Origin: Steromphala cineraria
Lineage: Eukaryota > Mollusca > Gastropoda > Trochida > Trochidae
Reading direction: 5' to 3'
Length of the DNA stretch: 64,000 nucleotides
NCBI GenBank assembly: GCA_916613615.1
Contig: OU744720.1
Location: forward strand, 73,063,338 to 73,127,337
The notes beneath the pieces are model-generated. The model had not been told where the DNA came from, did not search any database, and saw nothing but the letters and a program-made list of their open reading frames with translations. The number at the start of each line of letters is the position of its first letter. The first letter of the stretch is position 1. Both the position numbers and the translations under genes were made by a program. Below, piece after piece: positions 1 through 11,329 of this stretch.

Positions 1-1600
1 TTCTTAAGTCTTAATCAAAATTGATAGATATCTTGAAAAATATTTCAATCTTAATAATATAATATAATTTATTCAATGCCTTGCCTCTAAGGGAATGGGT
101 TTTGAAATAATATATAATTTACAAATATTTATCAAAATTTTGAAAACTTTTCCATATATTTTATCTGAATGTTTTGTCCAATGTGTCGTGTGCCATATAT
201 ATGAAACAAAGAAATTGGCAATTATTTCAATAAGAAACCTGTATGCATTTTATTTTCATGAATGAAAATTGTGGTATATGCAATTTCGAGTTGAAATCCG
301 ATTGTGGACTTGTTATTTATGATTTTCATTTGTGTATATAGTCTAGAATAATTATTGTTATCCAGATGCAATATTTACACTGGTGTGGCTGCATAAATTA
401 AATCAAATGTTTCTTGGGCAGATTTTTAAGTCATTTGGGTTAACATTTACTTATTTCTTGCTTGTCATTAGTGACTGTCATTTGTCATAAGATATTAATT
501 TGAGGAGTGTTGTATGGTTATGAAAGAGAAGCATTTTGGTAAGAAGAATTGGTCATCACAACAATGATGCTTGTACTTCAAGGGTATGGTTACAAAATGC
601 CATTAAATTTGTTATTGACACAAAGAGCACAGGCATATCGATGCCTGAGGTCTATTTGATTTAGTTTATCTAGCCAAGCCACCAGTTACGTATGTTTGAA
701 AAATGATGATCTCTCTACTGGCTTGTTCCAGCCCATTCAAAGAATGATGAAAAATACAGATTGTATTCATCTCCCATTTCATCCATTTACCTGTTTGTAA
801 TAAACTTGTAGCAAAACAACTAGTCTTGGTTTTCTTACTGTCCATCCATGGCCTTGTTTGTTGGTTATTGATAAGTAAGACAAGATTTTTCTATGGATGA
901 AGAACTTTGACAATAGTGACTTTTCAGTATTGATCCTAATACTGTTTTCAAGCATGTTTAATAGCCTACAGTATAAGGATCTATACGTAAAGTCGCTACT
1001 GTGAAATAAACAAGTTGTTCATCAATAGAATTACTCTTGTCTTGCTTATACCATCAACTTCTAGAAAGTCACTCAAACGACTCTGATTATTGAAGAAATA
1101 AAGTGTTTGAGTGACATTGAAGTTTTAGGGTATTAAAGTACAAAATTTTATGGATATCCAACTTCTTAATTCACAGAATAGCAGCAGTATGGATCTTAAA
1201 CCGTTTGAAACACATGTGCTTGAAAATGATATAAGAATCACGCGGCGTAAAACAATAACGCACTCAGTGATATAAGAATCTGCATTGAAACGTTGCTTTT
1301 CTGTGAATTAGGATTTTATTTGAAACATGAAGCTCTCATGTAAGGTTTTTGGCAGCAGTTGTTTAAACTTAGTAGATCTTACTCATGAGGATATTTTCAA
1401 CAGTAAAGAAGTCTATTTTAATTACGTGTTTTAAGTTACAAAAACACAACAGCAGCCATTTGGAATACAACAATCATGAAGGTAGAATTTCTACTGAAAA
1501 TATCACACCATTCAGTTCACCACAAGCACCCATCACACACTTCAGCAATGAATTGTCAATCAAAATGCCAAGCTTTTGACATTTCATGAAGATGCTTTAA
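1..1600. other. Non-coding AT-rich stretch, nothing recognised
   Basis: No long open frame with coding character and no repeat shared with the rest of the window was seen. A TTTATT (AATAAA on the minus strand) at 1315-1320 lies about 290 bp downstream of the stop of the minus-strand gene at 1611 and could be its poly(A) signal. This last point is a guess from position only. Confidence 0.4.
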
Positions 1601-1610
1601 TTCTCTTGCA

Positions 1611-1814
1611 TCAAGTCATGGCATTTCCCTTATATATCTTCTCCACGTGAGTATCAGGATGAAGCGTGGTAGTGTCTGGTGTTGAAGTAGAGAGAATACG
1701 GGAGCCCAGCAGTGCCACAACAATCACAGCCGCTATAGTAGTGATGAGTAGAACGCATACCACGGCCATTGTGACGTAGATACGTCTCCAGAACAGCTTC
1801 CTACCTGCATCCAT
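1611..1814 (-). CDS. Small single-pass membrane protein, family copy A (67 aa)
   Basis: The ATG lies 8 nt after a good splice acceptor (minus strand ...ttactgttacag), so the transcript probably has an upstream exon. Seen: a short basic N-terminus (MDAGRKLFWRR), one long hydrophobic segment at about residues 12-37 rich in Val, Ile and Leu, then a Ser/Thr/Pro-rich tail (STSTPDTTT...) and a stop. Positive charges before the membrane segment predict N-in/C-out (type II or signal-anchor) topology. It is a paralogue of the exons starting at 4262 and 6681: the M-D-x-x-R-K-x-x-W-(K/R) start, the membrane segment and the acceptor-to-ATG distance are all shared. This is the most diverged copy. The function is not recognised. 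The frame could also continue upstream into the previous exon, which is not resolved here. Confidence 0.5.
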   Translation of the reverse strand: MDAGRKLFWRRIYVTMAVVCVLLITTIAAVIVVALLGSRILSTSTPDTTTLHPDTHVEKIYKGNAMT

Positions 1815-1819
1815 TTCCA

Positions 1820-3780
1820 GTGCTGTAACAGTAAGTTTACTTAAAAGTAACGTTTACAAATTGTGTTAATTAGTTATTCATGTGTATATGTGTGGTAAAG
1901 GGTTGGACCATGTACACGAATGTGTAAAACTGCATAAACGCGTATTTGATTTACTTTGTTTTTTAAGAAAATGTTTAGTTATGTAACCTTTTATGAAAAA
2001 ACCTTGTCCATTTATTTGCATGGACAAAAAGATGTCTTCAATCATGTTGGAATTGATTTGGCTAAAGCATCGTATGTTGCAAGGGGCTTACCCTGGTAGG
2101 TCTTATCTAGATAAATTCGTTGTTTTTACTCTGCGTTAAAAGCACTGGGGAAATGTTGACATTGTTACAGGTTTATTCAACTACTTACGTTAAATACTAT
2201 TAAGAACGAACTTGGAAAGTAGAAATGACCGTCGGAAATGTAGTTAACTTATTCAAAAGAGGAAACTAGTCCTGTATTGAGGTTGTTATTTATATTTGGT
2301 TGAATGCCATTCATTCCTTCATTAAATTATCATATATTTTGCGTAAAAACATTTCGTGTAATGATAAATCCCACATATATTCCTAAATAATATTCCGTGA
2401 TAGCAATTGGAATTAAATAAATTTAGTTTACTCTTGCTCATTTAAGTTCTACCTGTTGGTATCACAACGACATTTTCAATATGTTGGTAATCTTAATCAA
2501 ATCTTAACCGCTCATAGATAGTGCATTGTTCGCTAATTAAGCCAATCACTAATCACTCTCCAATTAACGTATATCGTACGTTGTTTCAAGGTTATGCATA
2601 TCTACCTAAATATTTGCCACGCTGTGTAGAGACTTGTAAACAAGTCAAAATACGACGCATCAAGTCATTAAATAAAAAATTATGCCTACAGCAAGTGCCA
2701 TAAGTATTATTCATATGTATGTATATATCAATATACTTTTGTACCATGAAGGATTTTTTAGAATAAACTATTCGATGAGATTAGAAACTGAACTAATTTT
2801 TGAGGTTTGAAAACAAAAACTATCGTTTCCAGAATACGAGCCCTATAAGAAACTGAACATGAAATACCTTTGTATATTGGGTCCGCGAGTAAGGCACTGG
2901 AGTCAAAGAATGTCAGCAAGCAAGCGTAGCGTCTTAATGTCAACTCAAGCTGCTAATAACTACACACAAATGTCAGAGAGGATAGACATATTAATTATTG
3001 AATAATGTCTTGGCATTTCGTAATTAGTTCGTTATATAAGCGGACACGCTTGGGGGAACATTGCGTTGTCTGGATTTAAGCCTTGGGGAAATCGAAGAGC
3101 GATATTTGATTATTTCTGCATTAGAGATGCATGTTGACGCAGAGGTAAGGTTGAATGTGATCACACTGGTGTCGATGTTAGATAAGTCTTGTGTTGAATT
3201 CGTGTTGTGAGAACGGACAAACAATTACTAAAAACGATTTTCATATTCATGCGTATTTAATTACATCATTGAAAAGGATATTAACAGAAAGTGAAATCAA
3301 TCAAATGACAGATTTCTTATACTTTTCAGGAATTGCATAAAAACACAAACTATATGTCACATTTAATGTTGCCAAAACATTGATCAACAAAAGCTTTTTG
3401 CAAAAATGTAATCTAGAAGAAAATAATGGACACCCACCTCGCTACTTCAATACTGACGTTCATTGAATCCGTCCATGTATAAGAAAAGTATTTTCCTGTG
3501 TTTTTCTTCATGAGCGATGTTCCTTATCAATGTTTTCTAATTCTTGAACTATGGTTATGCTGTACCCGTTTGTGCCCAGTTATCTATATTGTTACGACGG
3601 GAGTCAACTGTCAACGAACATTTAACCAGTTGATATGTACAGTGCTATAACTGAATGGGGACTTCCCTTTGGTAACATCCTGAACAATCCGATGTTAAAA
3701 ATGAAAAGAAGGAAGCATCATATTGTCAGAAACTTCTGATATACATCCGAACTTGAGGAACAAGAGGCGGCCCTGAATCA
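1820..3780. other. Intergenic or intronic stretch, nothing recognised
   Basis: This is AT-rich sequence with only short chance frames. It lies between membrane-protein copies A and B and probably includes upstream exon or intron sequence of copy A. No exon could be fixed from it. Confidence 0.35.
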
Positions 3781-3784
3781 ATAA

Positions 3785-4262
3785 ACATAATCCTTCACCA
3801 CATTCAGCACTGACAAAGCACATTACTGCACATTACAACATAACGACGTCCTTCAAGACATGCCGAGGTGAATATTTCTCCGTAACGTTTAGACAAACTT
3901 CTTAATGGTTGATCGTTGGAGGATAACTCGATCACATCTCTTGAATGGGGGCAAGTGCTCTGCCATCGTGGCTGGTTGTCAGCAGTGGAAGATGTCTCTT
4001 GTGTCGTGTTCTCGGCGAATGGTCCACAAAACTGAGCAGGGATGCTCTGCCATCACGACTGATCGTCCTCTGTTCAGAGTGTCGTAGTTTTAACAGTGGA
4101 CGATGCCTCTTGTGTCGTAGTCTCGGAGCTGGGTTTAGTAGAGCTCACAGAACTGAGCAGGGGTGCTATGATGATTGATACGACCATCACCACCAGAACT
4201 ACACAGATGAACGTCATGATGATGTAAATCCACTTCCACAGTCGTTTTCTATTACAGTCCAT
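3785..4262 (-). repeat. Tandemly duplicated gene segment, copy B
   Basis: It is collinear with 6360-6681 at high similarity, including the 3' non-coding part (for example the shared CTTCAAGACATGCCGAGGTG). It differs mainly by an internal duplication between about 3960 and 4110. The two copies are about 2.4 kb apart in the same orientation. Confidence 0.7.
4074..4262 (-). CDS. Small single-pass membrane protein, family copy B (62 aa)
   Basis: The ATG is 8 nt after the acceptor (minus strand ...ctcttatag). The protein starts MDCNRKRLWKW, has a hydrophobic span at about residues 12-36, and ends in a Ser/Thr/Glu-rich tail (SSTKPSSETTTQEASSTVK) followed by TGA. It is nearly identical to copy C (start 6681) through the membrane segment. 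Homology with copy C continues at DNA level through the 3' flank to about 3785, so this is a recent tandem duplication. Within copy B the 3' part carries an extra internal duplication of roughly 90 bp (blocks beginning near 3960 and 4048). This changes the end of the reading frame relative to copy C. Predicted topology is N-in/C-out. Candidate donor sites for an upstream 5' exon are AAG|GTAAGC near 5341 and AAG|GTGAGT near 5860. No known family was recognised. Confidence 0.55.
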   Translation of the reverse strand: MDCNRKRLWKWIYIIMTFICVVLVVMVVSIIIAPLLSSVSSTKPSSETTTQEASSTVKTTTL

Positions 4263-4657
4263 TGTCTTCGCTATAAGAGAAAAAAAGATTAAAAATGGAT
4301 TCTAGTTAAATTGATCTGAATGTTTCTGCATAAACAATGCACTTACAAAATCCCCTTTCTAATAGGTTCGTTTTTGGTTTTTAAGAAAGGATAAAAACAG
4401 AAAATTATTGATCATTCTGAAAAGATGCTTCCAAATTGTTATTTATGTAACGAATCTTTCCTGCAGATATAACTTAAACACAGCTTTCGTATTTGAGGAA
4501 AGGCAAAGTTGTCAATAACAATAAACCTGAATATAACTGACATTTCCTTAATACAATAAAATAAATAAACTGATCCTTTGAAGAGCTTTCGTTATTTTTA
4601 TTCTCAAATCAAACATCCTGCCCTCTGTCTTAACCAAACCTTGAAAAGAACATCAGT

Positions 4658-4905
4658 TAGCTGTTCCAGGGAAGCTCATGACAGTTACATTAACCACCTG
4701 CGAGGCCCAGACGGCAACGTCAGTAGCGCTACAGAGTGATATAGAGAATGAGCTCCATGGAACTCGTCTAAACATCACAGCCGTGCTCTCGGAATAAAGA
4801 AGATGCTGTATTGCCTTTATAGTAGTCTTACACACTGACGCTTGAGCATATAATTCACCCCATGGAAGCAAGTCTAGATCTGGGCTGCTCCATTTGTCTG
4901 AGGCT
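4658..4905 (-). CDS. Candidate terminal coding exon, unknown secreted or ectodomain protein
   Basis: On the minus strand a frame stays open from a possible acceptor (cctcag at about 4890, or aaaag at about 4905) to TAA at about 4658. It encodes a Trp/Ser-rich stretch with two cysteines about 36 residues apart and a Val-rich end (AVWASQVVNVTVMSF). A decayed homologue lies at about 7640-7745, where the last roughly 25 codons align in frame (both contain S-A-T-(D/G)-V). This conservation of frame supports real coding. It lies downstream of membrane copy C and upstream of copy B on the same strand, so it may be the ectodomain exon of an isoform starting at 6681. No donor in that exon gives a convincing phase match, so the connection stays open. 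Function is unknown. Confidence 0.4.
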
Positions 4906-5029
4906 CCTTTTAAAAATTTAATAAAATAAGATTTTTACTAAAAAAAATTTCAGAGACTAGATGTAAGTCTACCTCTATAGCAAATGTCAGGATTCGATTC
5001 AAGATAAATTAATGGAGAAACCGCGTCTA

Positions 5030-5194
5030 AAATTCAAAATTACATGCTGTATGTGAATCTTTATAATTTGTTCTCTGACTATGGTTTATGTAATGAGATT
5101 TTTGACAATATCAAAATTATAATTTAGCGTTTACGTACAATTATCAGTGACAAATTGAAAATATATAATTTTCAAAAAACGTGCTACTGTCCCT
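5030..5194 (+). mobile_element. TTAA-flanked MITE, family 1, 5'-truncated copy
   Basis: Only the right half of the family is present. The conserved inner part (TGTGAATCTTTATAATTTG) is followed by the right terminus (AAAAACGTGCTACTGTCCC) and then TTAA at about 5195-5198. The left end is missing. Confidence 0.7.
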
Positions 5195-5199
5195 TTAAA

Positions 5200-6350
5200 C
5201 CGTTGCTTGTTCTATAGAACTGCTAATTCACCGCAGAAGACTTTTCTAATGATAAGAGAAATCTGAGGATCCATAAGATCAAGCTCAAAAGGGATGTTTA
5301 TGTATATACTAAGATTAATATGTATACTTGTATGTGCTTACCTTGTTTGTATATGCACTCAATATGCCGAAGTGAGACCACAGTCCGAAATCTTGTATCT
5401 ATGTTTCATTCTCTGACTTGATTATTTAGTTTGTTTTAATTCAAACTTCATGCTAATCACTTAGTATACATTCCTCTTTATTAAACATTAGCTTTTATTT
5501 CAAAGTTATTTTGAGAAAATCTTAGTCTAGTTGTTAATATATCATTTGTTCATTTGAAACATGTTTTAGTAATGGATGAAAAACCCAACAATTTTAGATA
5601 GAAAGTTCTCTGTAGTGATCTAAACATCCTGCTTATTAGTAAGCTTGATTTTAAGAATGAACTATTAAAGTATTACACTTACATACAAATATAAGCTGGA
5701 AATAGAAATATACATATGAACGTCCCCTAATTCAAAATAAGTCTTTTAGAATATATGAGAATATTTAACAGAGACCAATGACTCACCATTTGAATCACAT
5801 ACTGACATGTTGTTGACCTTAAAGGAAGCGTAGACAAGTATCATTCATTTATGACTCACCTTGTTGATAAGTTGATAATGAAAGGAGAGCTTGATACCCG
5901 TAAAGAACCTACACTACAGCGTCGCTTTTGTGTTATAAGAAGTTGTATATCCAAACAGAATTGTCTCTTTTGTGCACCAGATACACCATAGCATGCTCCA
6001 GGGTATTTCAAGGGATCTTGTCCAGGAAAATTTTCTCTATATAATCAATTTGCAAACGTTTTACCTTTGAATATGCGTTATGCTTTGGTGTCTAATGCAT
6101 CAAGTTTCTGCGTTTTCACTGGAATTAGTAGCGTCCAAACATAACAAGCAAATCACAATGAACGTATTCTTTCATCGCAGCTTGTTTCAGAAAAAACACC
6201 ATCTCCGAGACGAGAAAACACGAACAATCCTTTAGAAAATAAAAGAAACTATCTTACTTTGTTTCACAGCCTTCTTTACTTGTATCCAATTTATAACTGG
6301 GTTCAATAGCTACTGTAAAACGTCAGTAACCAGAAAAAGTGTACACAATC
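5200..6350. other. Spacer between membrane-protein copies B and C
   Basis: No coding frame stands out. On the minus strand good donor sites occur at about 5341 (AAG|GTAAGC) and 5860 (ACAAG|GTGAGT). These could end untranslated first exons of copy B. This is inference from splice consensus only. Confidence 0.3.
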
Positions 6351-6359
6351 CTTCATTGA

Positions 6360-6681
6360 CAGTTACAGCATAGCGTCGTCCTTCAAGACATGCCGAGGTG
6401 AAAATTCCTCTGAAACGTTTAGACAAAGTTCTTAATGGTTGATCGTTGGAGGATAACTCAATCACATCTCCTGAATGGAGGCAAGTGCTCTGCCATCACG
6501 GCTGGTTGTCGACAGTGGACGATGTCTCTTGTGTCGTGTTCTCGAGGCTGGGTTTAGTAGAGCTCACAGAACTAAGCAGGGGTGCTATGGTGATTGATAC
6601 GACAATAACCACCAAAACAGCACAGAAAATCGCCATGATGATGTAAATCCACTTCCACAGTCGTTTTCTATTACAGTCCAT
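6360..6681 (-). repeat. Tandemly duplicated gene segment, copy C
   Basis: Direct duplicate of 3785-4262 on the minus strand, covering the membrane exon and about 130 bp of 3' flank. It lacks the internal duplication found in the other copy. Confidence 0.7.
6496..6681 (-). CDS. Small single-pass membrane protein, family copy C (61 aa)
   Basis: The ATG follows the acceptor (minus strand ...cttttttacag) by 8 nt, as in copies A and B. The start is MDCNRKRLWKW, the hydrophobic span is at about residues 12-36, and the tail is Ser/Thr/Glu-rich and ends ...STVDNQP before TGA. Predicted topology is N-in/C-out. Differences from copy B within the membrane span are conservative (I/V/T/A exchanges), which suggests the frame is under constraint. 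A strong donor at about 8834 (TTCAG|GTAAGT on the minus strand) could belong to its untranslated first exon. The family is not recognised. The short length could be genuine or the tail could continue through an unseen splice. Confidence 0.55.
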   Translation of the reverse strand: MDCNRKRLWKWIYIIMAIFCAVLVVIVVSITIAPLLSSVSSTKPSLENTTQETSSTVDNQP

Positions 6682-7032
6682 TGTGTTGGCTGTAAAAAAG
6701 GAGAAAAATCAATTTCAATAGTTTCTAGTTTTTGCATTTATCTCGATGTTTCTTCAAAAGCAATTATCTTCAATAGCTGTTTTCAGCTACAGGCCACAGA
6801 CTTTGCTGTTCAACAAGATTAAAGAATAGAGAAAAAGATAGATTTCAAAAGTGTTTCTTTTAAAAGTACAAATACTTTTTTTCTACAAAGAAACAACATC
6901 TAATGACGTTTCTGCTCCAGGCAACTGTGTCTGCTGTCAACACACCAGAAAAGAGTAATATTTGATATAAATGTTTTATCTTAACAAGTTACGTTGATTT
7001 ATTCTGTATAGATACATACAGCTTATATTTAA

Positions 7033-7391
7033 AGGGGCAGTAGCACGTTTTTCGGTGGAATACAAGGTGATGTCAGGAAAATGAAAATAAATGGTTCCAA
7101 TTGAAAGACAATGTATTTAAACTAAATGCAGCAGTAATAATTCAAATATATAACGTAAAGTTTAGCCATGTGATTTCTTTACCCTATACAAAATGAATTA
7201 AAGGTGTTCACACAAAATGGCCGAACATGGATTTTATGTGAATCTTTATACTTTGTCCTCTGACTATATATGTATGATTGGTTTGTGTAATGAGATTTTT
7301 GACACTGACAAAATAATACATTAAGTATTTACTTATAATTACCAGTGAAAAATTTAAAATATGAAATTGTCCAAAAACGTACAACTGCCCC
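7033..7391 (+). mobile_element. TTAA-flanked MITE, family 1, complete copy (about 359 bp)
   Basis: The left end AGGGGCAGTAGCACG follows TTAA (7029-7032). The right end is the inverted form (ACTGCCCC), followed by TTAA at 7392-7395. The interior is shared with copies at 9685, 25346, 39008 and 42204. There is no coding capacity. TTAA targets with short G-rich termini point to mobilisation by a piggyBac-type transposase, which is inference. Confidence 0.8.
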
Positions 7392-7639
7392 TTAAAAACT
7401 AAATTATATACATACTATTTTCTGAATACTTAACGTCATGAAACATCTCTTGTAGAATGCCACTTAGTAAATTAGTTTGTTTGAATGTTTTACTAATTGA
7501 GAACGAAGATTGAATAATGACCTGAAATAAACTCGAACGTTTCTAAAAAGTTCTGAAAACTGAAATTGAATACACTGATCCATTGATGTTATATAATGTT
7601 GTTTATCTAGCACTATTGCTGAACTCGACCTCGAAAAAA

Positions 7640-7745
7640 CATTAGTAAGCTTTCAATGAGAAATCCTCAAGAGATACATAAACCGTCTGTACAGGCTTTG
7701 GTGATACGCCAGTAGCACTTCAGTGTATAGAAGTGTTAGATCTGA
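7640..7745 (-). pseudogene. Decayed copy of the exon at 4658-4905
   Basis: It aligns to the 3' part of the exon at 4658-4905, including the region around the stop codon, with many substitutions. A net length change of 2 nt next to the conserved S-A-T codons breaks the upstream frame and brings a TGA into it. A less clear continuation of the same duplication is seen at about 8290-8520, which resembles 4880-5000. Confidence 0.5.
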
Positions 7746-8834
7746 GAAACTCGGCTTAAAGATCAACTTGGCTTAAAGATCATGCACTTCGAGCTCTCTT
7801 TCTCGAGTAAGGCCCGAGGCGGTTGACAGTTCGTTGTTGAAAAAGTTTAATTTCATCAAATCAATCTGGAGATGCAGTGGAAGGAAGCTCAAGAGGATGT
7901 TAACGTAATTAGGCAGATTAAGTTCCCGAATCCTGCTTGTACGTGAAGTCAACATGTCTCAGTTTCTGTATAGCAATCAAATATGTGTTCATGGTCACAT
8001 CAAAAAGAACAAATTCGTAGTAGTCATAGAAGAAATTATAAACTTTTAACGAAAACTGCTGCCAGTTTAATGAGTCCACATGCTAATAATTTGTGATTAG
8101 GAAATCGAATCCCAATATGTTTTATTTGTTTTGCAACTTTTTATTCATAACATTTTCTTGCATCATCTTACTTTTATTTTCATTTCGCAGGTTTATTTGT
8201 TTCTTTGAGATCGTTGTTTACCTTAAACTAGCCACTGCCCCTTTAACGATCTTCTAATGTATTCTTCTATAGAACATGTCAAACTCGTCTGTCATCCAGA
8301 CCCTAGAGGGACAATATTCAGTTGACGGTCAAACCAGTCTAGGAAAGTATAGAAAGTCTAGATTACTCGGCTCTGAAGTAAGGGATCTTCTGAGCTCCTT
8401 TTGTTTTCTCACATGAATGAAAAAATAATACTTCTGAGACTAAATGTTAGTGTAATGTCAGACTTACTTTCAAAGTTTTTTATCATGTCAGCATAATCAT
8501 TGGATTTTGGTTTCCCTGCATACAATGTTCATATAAAAAAAGCCGCATGCAGTTTTCATTTACACCTGTCACCTGTTCTATTATTACTACGGATAGTCGG
8601 GTTTAATTTTCTCCTATAAAGATACATATGTTACGAATACATGTACTTATATTTAAATCCAGATGATGTAAACAATTAAGTATCTTTTGAAAACGTTATA
8701 TTCAATGCAAACATTACATCTTTACATTGACAATCTTTCCTCCACCGGCAGCCAAAGTATGAGTAAAATCAAAGTCTCGACGACATGTATTCAAATTTAA
8801 AAATACTTGTAACAAATATAGACGTGAACTTACC

Positions 8835-9170
8835 TGAATCAACTTACTTGAGGGACCAGCGGTCTGATACTAGTTTCTAGAAAACTAGTTCCGAGGAAGC
8901 GTCGTCTGACGGAATCGAGGCCTAAAAATACTAGTAGACAGCGCCTGATGAAGAGCTGACAGACCTTTTTTATACACTTAGACCAAGTCAGATGAAGCCC
9001 TTTCTTAGAGACGTGCGGTCTCGTTATAATATAAGTAGACTTACTCTGACGAAGCTTCTTCCGGCGGAACCACAACCTTAGTGCCTAGCTGTTAGCATTC
9101 TAATAGATTCTGACGAATCGTTCAGTTCTGAGACATCCACGGTAAACTAGTATACTAGTTGTCACGAAAC
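8835..9170 (-). other. Repeated-motif region with strong minus-strand splice donors
   Basis: The minus strand carries donors TTCAG|GTAAGT (about 8834), CTCAA|GTAAGT (about 8848) and AGA|GTAAGT (about 9045). The motif CGTCAGA or a close variant recurs at roughly 60-180 bp steps. ACTAGT-rich palindromes are frequent, including a perfect 16-bp one at 9145-9160 (AACTAGTATACTAGTT). It may hold the 5' exon of the membrane-protein gene at 6681. A 78-codon open frame here lacks convincing coding character. Confidence 0.3.
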
Positions 9171-9259
9171 GTTTTTTGGGGAACCGCAGCCTTTGTATGG
9201 TGGAGCCAAGTTCTTCTAGGCATCTGTGCAGTCTCAGACAGCGTGTTTATAAGCCCTGG

Positions 9260-9680
9260 AATGTTAAAGTTTACCTGACGTATTGGATGACGCACATTCT
9301 TTTCTCAACAAAGGCGAAATTAATTAACTTTGTACAAATCACTGCCTTATCAAAAACTTTTATGACACTTTTTGCGTTTGCTGTCTTGTTATCTTAACGT
9401 ATGAGCAAATCGTTCTTTGTTGTTGGTTTGTATTGATTTAAATCGTAAGTGATATCAGTGCTTTAGTTTTGTTTTATATATGTCATATGTTCTTCTTTAG
9501 GAAACTTCCTTCTCTTTGACATTACATGTTTCATGCAAATTAATTGTATAACCAGGTTTTTAAATTATTTAATTGTTGCATCGTTGCGAAAGTAGAAACA
9601 GAAGAAAGAACACTTCAGTTGAATGTATCATATGTAAGATATTCAATAACCAATATATTCGAGTTTTTGATGTCGTATTC
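9260..9680. other. Nothing recognised
   Basis: AT-rich, no frame or repeat of note. Confidence 0.3.
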
Positions 9681-9684
9681 TTAA

Positions 9685-10396
9685 AGGGGCAGTAGCACGT
9701 TTTTAGGGGAAATGTAAACATCAACTAACCTCGACCTCACTACTTCGCGATTTTCGTTCAAAGATTTTTCAAAAAAATAAAGGCTGGACTAAATTTTTGT
9801 CAATGTTATCAAATAAACACCTTTTCATTAAGACAGTGTAATTATCGGCTGTGAAAAACCCACCTGGGTTAGGGGCCATAAAACTCGCGCGGGTGTGACG
9901 TAATAAACAGACTATACAGAGTAACGCATCATTATTTCAACTGAAATACCGCCTAAATTGTTTAATTACCATTGATGTGGATATCTTTCTTACACCAGAT
10001 GCTTAGTAGTGTTACGTCGTCAAATGATTTATCTAACTGAGTGGAAAACATTTTCTGAAAATCGTTAATTATTAGTTTTTTTCCCTGTGGTATTGTTACG
10101 ATAGATGTAAAGATAAAGATGTATTTATACTAAATGGAGCAGTAATAATTCAAATATATAATGTTAAGTTAAGCCATGCGATTCCTTTTACTTAAACAAA
10201 ATGAATTAAAGGTGTTCACACAAAATGGCCGCCAATGGATTTTATGTGAATCTTCATACTTTGTCCTCTGACTATGAATGATTGGCTTGTGTAATTAGAT
10301 TTTTGACAATGTCAAAATATCCCATTTAGCATGAACGTACAATAAACAGTGAAATTTTAAAAATATAAAATTAACAAAAAACGTGCTACTTCCGCT
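9685..10396 (+). mobile_element. TTAA-flanked MITE, family 1, long copy (about 712 bp)
   Basis: TTAA (9681-9684), then AGGGGCAGTAGCACG. The right end (ACGTGCTACTTCCGC) is followed by TTAA (10397-10400). The second half matches the 359-bp copies. About 350-400 bp after the left terminus (roughly 9716-10110) is absent from the other copies. It is either the ancestral interior that the short copies have lost, or an insertion. Confidence 0.7.
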
Positions 10397-10399
10397 TTA

Positions 10400-11030
10400 A
10401 TGTACAAGTTGATTTTGATATAAACCAAATGGTTATCAACAAGGAAGACTTATTCAATGTGAAAATGTAAACGTGCCTGTTTTTTAAAAACATGTTAAGG
10501 GTCAAGATAGTGTAAATTCTATTTCTTACCCCTGCCTTCATTAAACAAAGATATTTTTAAAAAACATTAACCATACATCAAATATTTGTATTCATACTAA
10601 GGCAAATATGTGTTATTGTTAACGTGTCATAACGTTTGTCTCGAAGATATGAAGTAAATAAATGAAGTAAAACAAACTGAGGTGTGTAATTTCTCTTGCC
10701 TTTGCGGTTTACATGAAATCGTTTTACGACTCTGCTCCAATGTCATTAGCTATCCATAGCTCTTTATACAAATGTTATTATGTAGTGGTGATCACTTGAG
10801 ATAAGTGATTGAAGTACATGTATGTCTCCTCAAACTGCTTATAACAATATGTCATATATAAACGCCATAATTTGCAAGTACCTGTACCTTCATTTATGTT
10901 ATTTTATTTCTTGAGACTTTTCATGTGTATTCAGTCAATCTAGACTTGCAGAAATAGGATCTAGACTATATAAAAGGCTCCTATTTATTACACAGTCATG
11001 AAGCAGGACTATATTTTTTTTATTCCTTTA
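10400..11030. other. Nothing recognised
   Basis: AT-rich non-coding sequence. Confidence 0.3.
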
Positions 11031-11034
11031 TTAG

Positions 11035-11293
11035 TGATCAACAGTTTTAAGGCATTAGACACCTTTTCCCTTTGCATTAACTCAATGTAATGGTGATGGT
11101 TTATTTTTCAGAGAATCTATAAAAATTAAGAAAATCGAAATTTAAAAATATGACCCCATCGATCCATTTCCCTAACCAATTTGTGATCCTTTGTCAGCGC
11201 TGCTTGCGTTATTTGATTGACGTCCTAACGAAACCCAATTTACATGATATTTACACTTAGATAAACTTGCAAGTTAACAGACTTAAGGTACGC
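11035..11293 (+). mobile_element. TA-flanked MITE, family 2, 5'-truncated copy
   Basis: The right-hand half of the family is recognisable: the central part near 11160-11210, the conserved ACATGATATTTACACT region, and the right terminus GGTACGCAACTG followed by TA at about 11292. The left terminus is not present. Confidence 0.6.
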
Positions 11294-11329
11294 AACTGTA
11301 AGTAAAATAACAATCCATGCCGCCTTTAA

